Below the pieces are notes generated by a model, which ran no database searches, was not told the origin of the DNA, and saw nothing but the letters and a program-made list of their open reading frames with translations. A stretch of 64,000 bases of DNA from JAFGPS01 sp964628465 (lineage in GTDB: Bacteria; Planctomycetota; Phycisphaerae; Sedimentisphaerales; Anaerobacaceae), in NCBI GenBank assembly GCA_964628465.1, contig CAZVOA010000002.1, forward strand, positions 1 to 64,000, written 5' to 3'. A program made the translations under genes and the position numbers. Shown here in pieces: positions 58,856-64,000 of the stretch (its first letter is position 1; each line of letters opens with the position of its first letter).

Positions 58856-61800
58856 TTAGAGGGCTGTGTTGCCAAGCCGCTTTTTCTCAAGTTGAATGTT
58901 CAGGCCAAGTCCTCTTATTTCATTACATAACACATCAAAAGACAGAGGTGTACCCGCTTCAAGCGTATTCTGTCCTTTAACCATTGATTCATAAATCTTG
59001 GTTCGTCCTTCAACATCATCACTTTTTACAGTTAGCATTTCCTGGAGCGTATAGGCAGCGCCGTAACCTTCGAGCGCCCAAACTTCCATTTCCCCAAATC
59101 TTTGTCCGCCTGTCCTTGCTTTACCACCCAGAGGCTGCTGTGTAATAAGACTATAAGGACCGGTTGCTCTTGCGTGAATTTTATCATCAACAAGATGATG
59201 CAGTTTTAACATATAGATATAACCAATAGTTGCACGCTGGTCGAAAGGCTCGCCGGTTCTGCCGTCATACAATTGAGCCTTCAAAGTTCTTGGAATATTC
59301 ACAAAGAATTCATCCACAGGAGGAACCTGTTTTGTTTTTTCAAGCTCTTCTTTTCGACTTTTCATTCGTACATTGGCTTCGGCCGTCAATGTCTGAATAT
59401 CTTCTTCTGTAGCACCATCAAAAACCGGCGTTACAGCATTGAAGCCCAGAACTTTTGCAACCCAGCCAAGATGTGTTTCCAAAATCTGGCCAACGTTCAT
59501 ACGGCTTGGTACGCCGAGCGGATTTAATAATATATCAAGACTGGTTCCGTCTTCGAGGAATGGCATATCCTCTTGCGGCATTATCTTCGCGATAACACCT
59601 TTATTACCATGACGTCCAGCCATTTTATCACCGATTGATAATGTTCTTTTTATCGCGACATAAATCTTTACCATCTGCATTACGCCGCTTGGCAATTCGT
59701 CACCGTGCTTAATATTCGCTATTCTTTGCTTTTTATCATCCTGAATAGATGTAATTTTGGCCCAGAATTTATCTACAATCTTTTGGACCTGCTCTTTTGC
59801 TGATGCTGGCTTAATCCAATCGATTGAGAAGTTTTCAATTTGTTCGTAAAGAACCTCTTCGTCTGTACTGGCACCGACTTTTTGACGCGTTGACGGGTCA
59901 ATAATATTGATTTCAGCCTTTTCATGTATGGTATCAATCATTTGCTTGAATACCATAATTTCCTTAGCCCTCATTTGCTTTTCGTACTCTTTTATCTGAG
60001 CGGCTAAAGCTTTCTTTTGCTCATCTGTTCCTGAACCGCGTCTTGTAAAGCGTTCAGTTTTAATTACGACACCTTCATAACCGCTTGGAAGCTCGAGCGA
60101 ATCGTTTTTAACATCCTCGCCGGCTCGTCCGAAAATCGCATGAAGAAGTTTTTCTTCGGGAGTAAGTTCTGTCTTGCTCTTAGGTACTACTTTACCTACA
60201 AGAATATCACCAGGACAAACTCGTGTTCCTTCGCGAATTACACCATTTTCATCAAGATTTCTTAATGCTCTTTCACTTACATTCGGTATATCGCGGGTAA
60301 ATTCTTCTTTACCAAGTCTCGTCTCACGAACCTCGGCTGTGAATTCATCGATATGAATGCTTGTGAAACAATCGTCTTTGCAAAGTCTTTCACTGACGAT
60401 AATAGCATCCTCGAAGTTGTAACCATCGAAAGAAACGAATCCGACAAGAACATTCTGTCCAAGAGACAGTACACCATTTGATGTTCCGCCGCCGTCAGCT
60501 ATAACCTGTCCAGCCTTGACTTTCTCACCTAATTTCACTATAGGTTTTTGGTTAAGACAGGTTCTTTCATTTAATCCTTCATATTTTTCAAGAATATACT
60601 CATCAGTATAATTAATCACTATTTTTGTTGCGTCAACCGCGGTAACTGTACCACTGTTTTCGGCTCGCACAACCATACTTGAATTACGCCCTATTTCGTG
60701 TTCCATACCAGTTCCGACCAAAGGCGGATCTGTTTCCAATAAAGGAACAGCCTGACGCTGCATGTTGGAACCCATCAATGCGCGGTTGGCATCATCATGT
60801 TCCAAAAATGGAATAAGTGCCGCTGAAACTCCGACAATTTGTTTCGGAGAAATATCAACATAATCAACTTCTTCCTTTGTAACATGCGCCAATTCACCAA
60901 CTTTTCTGGCAAGAATCAATCCGTCATCAAGCTTACCGGTCTCAAGATTAACAACGCTCGGCGGCGCAAATGTCGCCTCCATTTCCTCATCAGCTCGTAA
61001 ATAAACTATTTCATCTGAAACTTTGCCGTCTATAACCTTTTTATAAGGTGTAAGAAGGAAACCATACTCATCTATCGAGGAAAAAATCGCCAATGACGCA
61101 ATTAAACCGATATTAGTTCCTTCAGGTGTTTCAATCGGGCATATTCTGCCGTAATGACTGTTATGAACGTCTCGAACCTCAAAACCGGCACGTCTTCTAT
61201 TAAGACCTCCAGGACCAAGTGCGGACAATCGTCTTTCATGAGTCAACTGGCTCAAAGCATTCGTCTGGTCAACAACCTGACTCAATTCACCTCGGCCAAA
61301 GAAATAGTTAATACTGCTTGAAACACTTTTCGAATTTATCAGGTCGGCGATATGCAAAGCTGCTTCAGAATCACGCTTCATACTCATGCGTTCCTGAACA
61401 GTTCTGCGAAGTTTCAACAGACCTTTTCTGATTTCATCAGCGGCAAGCTCGTCGATTGTACGCAATCTCCTGTTGCCCAAGTGGTCGATATCATCAACTT
61501 CACCTTTATCATTACGAAGAGACAGGATAAATCTCATCGTATTGAGAAAATCTTCTGGACGAAGTGTCATCTCGTTTTCATCTATCGACTGATTAAATTT
61601 CCGATTCAGTCTGAATCTGCCTACCCTGCCGAGTCGATATCTATTGGAATCATAAAACTTCTCAAAAAAGAAATCCTTTGCCTTTTCTTCATTCGGTGGA
61701 TTTCCTGGTCTAAGTCTCATGTAAAACTTTAAAAGCGCTTGTTTATGACTTTCGCAATCATCTTCACCAAGAGTATTTAAGATTAGCGTATCACGAAGAT

Positions 61801-62683
61801 TAACAATAACTTCTATTGTTTCAGATGATTCTTCGGATTTCTTACCCTTTGCTTTCTTTTTATCTTCTCCCGGCAATACTTCGTAAGCTTCCTGTATCTT
61901 GGATACTTTATCGCTAAGCTGCTCACCGGCATCGACTATGATTTCGCCTGATCCTTTATCAACAATCGGTTCAACCGCCCACATAGTCGAAGTTAATTTA
62001 TTCGCCGGGACTTTTTCCGTTTGATAGAACAACCTTATAATATCAGATGTTGCTCCATAAGCCGGATCCATAGCTCTTAAGAAAACTGTTGCCGGAATCT
62101 TACTCGATTGGTCAATTCTGACTACCAAATAATCTTTATTGGTAACACTAATTTCTATCCAACTGCCTCTTTCCGGTATTACTCTACCGCCGTGAAGCAC
62201 CCTGTCGCCTTCTTTACTTTCAATTAAAAAATCAACGCCGGGGCTTCTATGCAACTGGTTCACAATTACACGAACAGCTCCATTGATAATGAACTCACCG
62301 CCGCCGATCATCACAGGTATTTCACCCAGATATATTGCCTGTTCTGAAATATCCTGACCTTCCTTTGATTTCAGACGGCATGTGATTTTCAATGGATACC
62401 CATATGTAAGACGTAATTGCTTACATTGCGCAGGAGTATAATGCGGCTTTTCCAGTTCGTAAAAAAGATACTCCAGAACTGCTTTTTTATCGTAGCTTTC
62501 AATCGGAAATGTTTCCTGAAAGAGAGCTTCAAGCCCAATAGGCTTTCTCTTTTTTGGCGCAACATCTTTCTGTAGAAAGTAATCAAAACTTCTATTCTGA
62601 ATTGCTACCAAATTTGGAATTTCAACCGCATCCTGGACCTTACCAAAACTACGAAATACCCGTCCGGCGCTAGATTTACGCAT
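58856..62683 (-). CDS. rpoB: RNA polymerase beta subunit
   Basis: 1275 residues. The rifampicin region reads GRGELSQVVDQTNALSQLTHERRLSALGPGG. That is close to the sensitive consensus but has V in the position before DQTN where many bacteria have F or M, which by itself says nothing firm. The C-terminal HLVDDKIHARATGPYSLITQQPLGGKAR is complete. GGAG precedes the ATG. Confidence 0.98.
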   Translation of the reverse strand: MRKSSAGRVFRSFGKVQDAVEIPNLVAIQNRSFDYFLQKDVAPKKRKPIGLEALFQETFPIESYDKKAVLEYLFYELEKPHYTPAQCKQLRLTYGYPLKITCRLKSKEGQDISEQAIYLGEIPVMIGGGEFIINGAVRVIVNQLHRSPGVDFLIESKEGDRVLHGGRVIPERGSWIEISVTNKDYLVVRIDQSSKIPATVFLRAMDPAYGATSDIIRLFYQTEKVPANKLTSTMWAVEPIVDKGSGEIIVDAGEQLSDKVSKIQEAYEVLPGEDKKKAKGKKSEESSETIEVIVNLRDTLILNTLGEDDCESHKQALLKFYMRLRPGNPPNEEKAKDFFFEKFYDSNRYRLGRVGRFRLNRKFNQSIDENEMTLRPEDFLNTMRFILSLRNDKGEVDDIDHLGNRRLRTIDELAADEIRKGLLKLRRTVQERMSMKRDSEAALHIADLINSKSVSSSINYFFGRGELSQVVDQTNALSQLTHERRLSALGPGGLNRRRAGFEVRDVHNSHYGRICPIETPEGTNIGLIASLAIFSSIDEYGFLLTPYKKVIDGKVSDEIVYLRADEEMEATFAPPSVVNLETGKLDDGLILARKVGELAHVTKEEVDYVDISPKQIVGVSAALIPFLEHDDANRALMGSNMQRQAVPLLETDPPLVGTGMEHEIGRNSSMVVRAENSGTVTAVDATKIVINYTDEYILEKYEGLNERTCLNQKPIVKLGEKVKAGQVIADGGGTSNGVLSLGQNVLVGFVSFDGYNFEDAIIVSERLCKDDCFTSIHIDEFTAEVRETRLGKEEFTRDIPNVSERALRNLDENGVIREGTRVCPGDILVGKVVPKSKTELTPEEKLLHAIFGRAGEDVKNDSLELPSGYEGVVIKTERFTRRGSGTDEQKKALAAQIKEYEKQMRAKEIMVFKQMIDTIHEKAEINIIDPSTRQKVGASTDEEVLYEQIENFSIDWIKPASAKEQVQKIVDKFWAKITSIQDDKKQRIANIKHGDELPSGVMQMVKIYVAIKRTLSIGDKMAGRHGNKGVIAKIMPQEDMPFLEDGTSLDILLNPLGVPSRMNVGQILETHLGWVAKVLGFNAVTPVFDGATEEDIQTLTAEANVRMKSRKEELEKTKQVPPVDEFFVNIPRTLKAQLYDGRTGEPFDQRATIGYIYMLKLHHLVDDKIHARATGPYSLITQQPLGGKARTGGQRFGEMEVWALEGYGAAYTLQEMLTVKSDDVEGRTKIYESMVKGQNTLEAGTPLSFDVLCNEIRGLGLNIQLEKKRLGNTAL

Positions 62684-62789
62684 TATTGTTCTCCAAAACT
62701 ATTTGTACCAATCGTTCTTTAAAAAACATATATGTGGTCGTCATTTTCTTCCACATTATCAAACGACAGGCTTATATGCCCGCTCCCAA

Positions 62790-63191
62790 TTAAGCTAATT
62801 CAACTACTGCACCAGCTGCTTCAAGCTGTTTTTTCATTGCTTCGGCATCATCCTTGCTTAAACCTTCTTTAATTGGTTTTGGTAAAGCATCAACCAGGTC
62901 TTTGGCTTCTTTCAAACCCAATCCTGTGATGGTTTTTACTTCTTTGATAACCTGAATTTTCTTGTCACCGAATTCTTTTAGAATTACGTTGAAGCTTGTC
63001 TTTTCAGCGGGTGCTGCATCACCAGATGCCGCTACAGGACCTGCAACCATAACCGCGCCGCCGGCAGCCGGTTCAATACCGTAAACTTCTTTAAGGTAAT
63101 CACCAAGCTCTTTTGCCTGCAAAAGAGTCAAAGCTACAATTTTGTCACCGATTTCTTTAATTCCACTGTTCCAGTTTTTTTCTTCTGACAT
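62790..63191 (-). CDS. rplL: Ribosomal protein L7/L12
   Basis: 133 residues: dimerisation helix region, Ala/Gly-rich hinge (AAGGAVMVAGPVAASGDAA) and C-terminal factor-binding domain (FNVILKEFGDKKIQVIKEV, GLGLKEAKDLVDALPKPIKEG). It forms the stalk that recruits EF-G and EF-Tu. Confidence 0.97.
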   Translation of the reverse strand: MSEEKNWNSGIKEIGDKIVALTLLQAKELGDYLKEVYGIEPAAGGAVMVAGPVAASGDAAPAEKTSFNVILKEFGDKKIQVIKEVKTITGLGLKEAKDLVDALPKPIKEGLSKDDAEAMKKQLEAAGAVVELA

Positions 63192-63233
63192 TTCTATAAA
63201 CTCCTATCATATAAATTAAAACCTAATGGTAGC

Positions 63234-63251
63234 CGAAACACCGCCGTTTCG
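63234..63251 (-). promoter_or_regulatory. Intercistronic hairpin between rplJ and rplL
   Basis: CGAAAC and GTTTCG form a perfect 6-bp stem around GGCGGT on the minus-strand RNA, within the 118-base gap upstream of rplL. A role in balancing L10 and L12 synthesis is possible; no T-run follows. Confidence 0.35.
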
Positions 63252-63309
63252 TTTAACCCTCTTCTGCATGAAAAGGGACAGCCATTCAGGCATTTTAATA
63301 TTCTTCTTA

Positions 63310-63843
63310 TTAAGCTGCTTGTTTTTCGTCTTCTTTTGATTTTGTTTCTATGCAGCCTGCAATCTTTCCTGCTGGTGCAGCGATAATCGCAGCGAGTTTT
63401 CTTCCAACAGATTGCGAAAGCATAACAATTTGACCCAGCAATTCGGTACGTGTCGGCATTTTAGCCAGTTCAACAGCACCTTTACCATCGACAATCGAAC
63501 CATCAAGAAAAGCGCCTTTAACTTCTATTACAGGAACTTTCTTTTTCCAATCGTTCATTTCTTTCGCTACGTCAACTATACTATCACCACCGTAGGCGAT
63601 GGCACAAGGACCATTAAACAATGAAGACGCTGATTCCATCTTCATATTTTGCAATGCTTTTCTGAATAATGAGTTCTTTATTATTTTAAGCTGAATACCC
63701 TTTTTCTTCAGTTCACCTCGCATTATATTATTATCAACACCGTTGATACCTTTAACGCAAATAACTAAAAACTCTCTGACCTTGTCTTCGGTAATTCTAT
63801 TTTCTAATTCCGACTGCATTAAACCTTTTACATATTTGCTCAT
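63310..63843 (-). CDS. rplJ: Ribosomal protein L10
   Basis: 177 residues: the RNA-binding domain (VICVKGINGVDNNIMRGELKKKG, KNSLFRKALQNM) and the C-terminal helix that binds L12 dimers are present. The site before the ATG is weak (GAGAAGC). Confidence 0.96.
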   Translation of the reverse strand: MSKYVKGLMQSELENRITEDKVREFLVICVKGINGVDNNIMRGELKKKGIQLKIIKNSLFRKALQNMKMESASSLFNGPCAIAYGGDSIVDVAKEMNDWKKKVPVIEVKGAFLDGSIVDGKGAVELAKMPTRTELLGQIVMLSQSVGRKLAAIIAAPAGKIAGCIETKSKEDEKQAA

Positions 63844-63886
63844 TTTTCGCTTCTCGTATAGTTTAATTAATAATCAATAATCACAT

Positions 63887-64000
63887 TTAAATAGTAACAA
63901 GCACGCCCGGACTCATTGTCGCGGACAAGCATATTTTTTTGATGTAGGTACCTTTTGTCGAGGACGGTTTTACTCTCTTTATATATGAAATAACCGCGTC
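63887..64000 (-). CDS. rplA: Ribosomal protein L1, C-terminal end (cut by window edge)
   Basis: The last 37 codons and TAA of L1 run off the window. The residues YIKRVKPSSTKGTYIKKICL and ATMSPGV match the L1 C-terminus. Its position ahead of rplJ is standard. Only the 3' end can be judged. Confidence 0.9.
   Translation of the reverse strand, partial: DAVISYIKRVKPSSTKGTYIKKICLSATMSPGVLVTI

Noticed and set aside
1..64000. CRISPR arrays, prophage, insertion sequences
   Set aside because: No regularly spaced repeats, integrase, transposase or phage structural genes were found anywhere in the window.

Overview
The window reads as a chromosomal piece of a planctomycete, probably of the Phycisphaerae / Sedimentisphaerales type. 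This is inferred from four things: twin-arginine-tagged (RRDFLK or RRNFLK) CAZymes and a Gfo/Idh oxidoreductase; an ECF sigma factor paired with a FecR/NPCBM membrane protein of the style common in Planctomycetes and Verrucomicrobia; secreted proteins with NEW3, LTD, LamG and PA14 modules; and a long, conserved ribosomal/RNA polymerase superoperon of moderate to low GC. No rRNA or 16S-like marker is present, so the class assignment is an inference. Almost every gene lies on the minus strand; the one exception is a coiled-coil membrane gene at 53811-54476.

Region 1 (1-2306) is accessory DNA: a membrane-anchored TPR-like protein, a decayed small gene, a secreted protein of unknown function and a small TfoX-C-type helix-hairpin-helix protein.

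Region 2 (2552-21478) is a compact polysaccharide-degradation cluster. In transcription order it holds two GH95, two GH97, a GH43-CBM6, a truncated LamG-like remnant, an SGNH/CE6-type esterase, a Gfo/Idh oxidoreductase, a GH3 with a PA14 insert, and a GH43 lipoprotein. The activities together fit removal of arabinose, L-/D-galactose (or fucose) and acetyl groups from a decorated arabinoxylan, followed by release of xylose. No SusC/SusD-like importer is present.

Region 3 (21585-33276) starts with lipoamide dehydrogenase and a VKOR-DsbA oxidative-folding fusion. It then holds an ECF sigma - FecR/NPCBM - GH54 operon with its own extended -10 promoter, a small membrane peptide, a GH5, a secretin-like lipoprotein and an initiator tRNA with odd bases. 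The GH54 enzyme closely resembles fungal AbfB arabinofuranosidases and carries NEW3 and LTD modules in place of CBM42.

Region 4 (33333-64000) holds HIT, then in reverse order the alpha, spc, S10 and str operons, and finally rpoC, rpoB, rplL, rplJ and the end of rplA. The order is classical, but rpmD (L30) and tuf are missing from their usual places, rplV (L22) has an N-terminal XRE-like helix-turn-helix extension, and the rpsJ leader is about 360 nt long and may be structured.

The most unusual theme is a Gly/Arg/Met-rich (RGG-like) low-complexity segment placed in loops of several unrelated secreted enzymes: GH43, GH3, GH95, GH54 and, weakly, GH5. One of the two GH95 paralogues has it and the other lacks it at the same aligned position.
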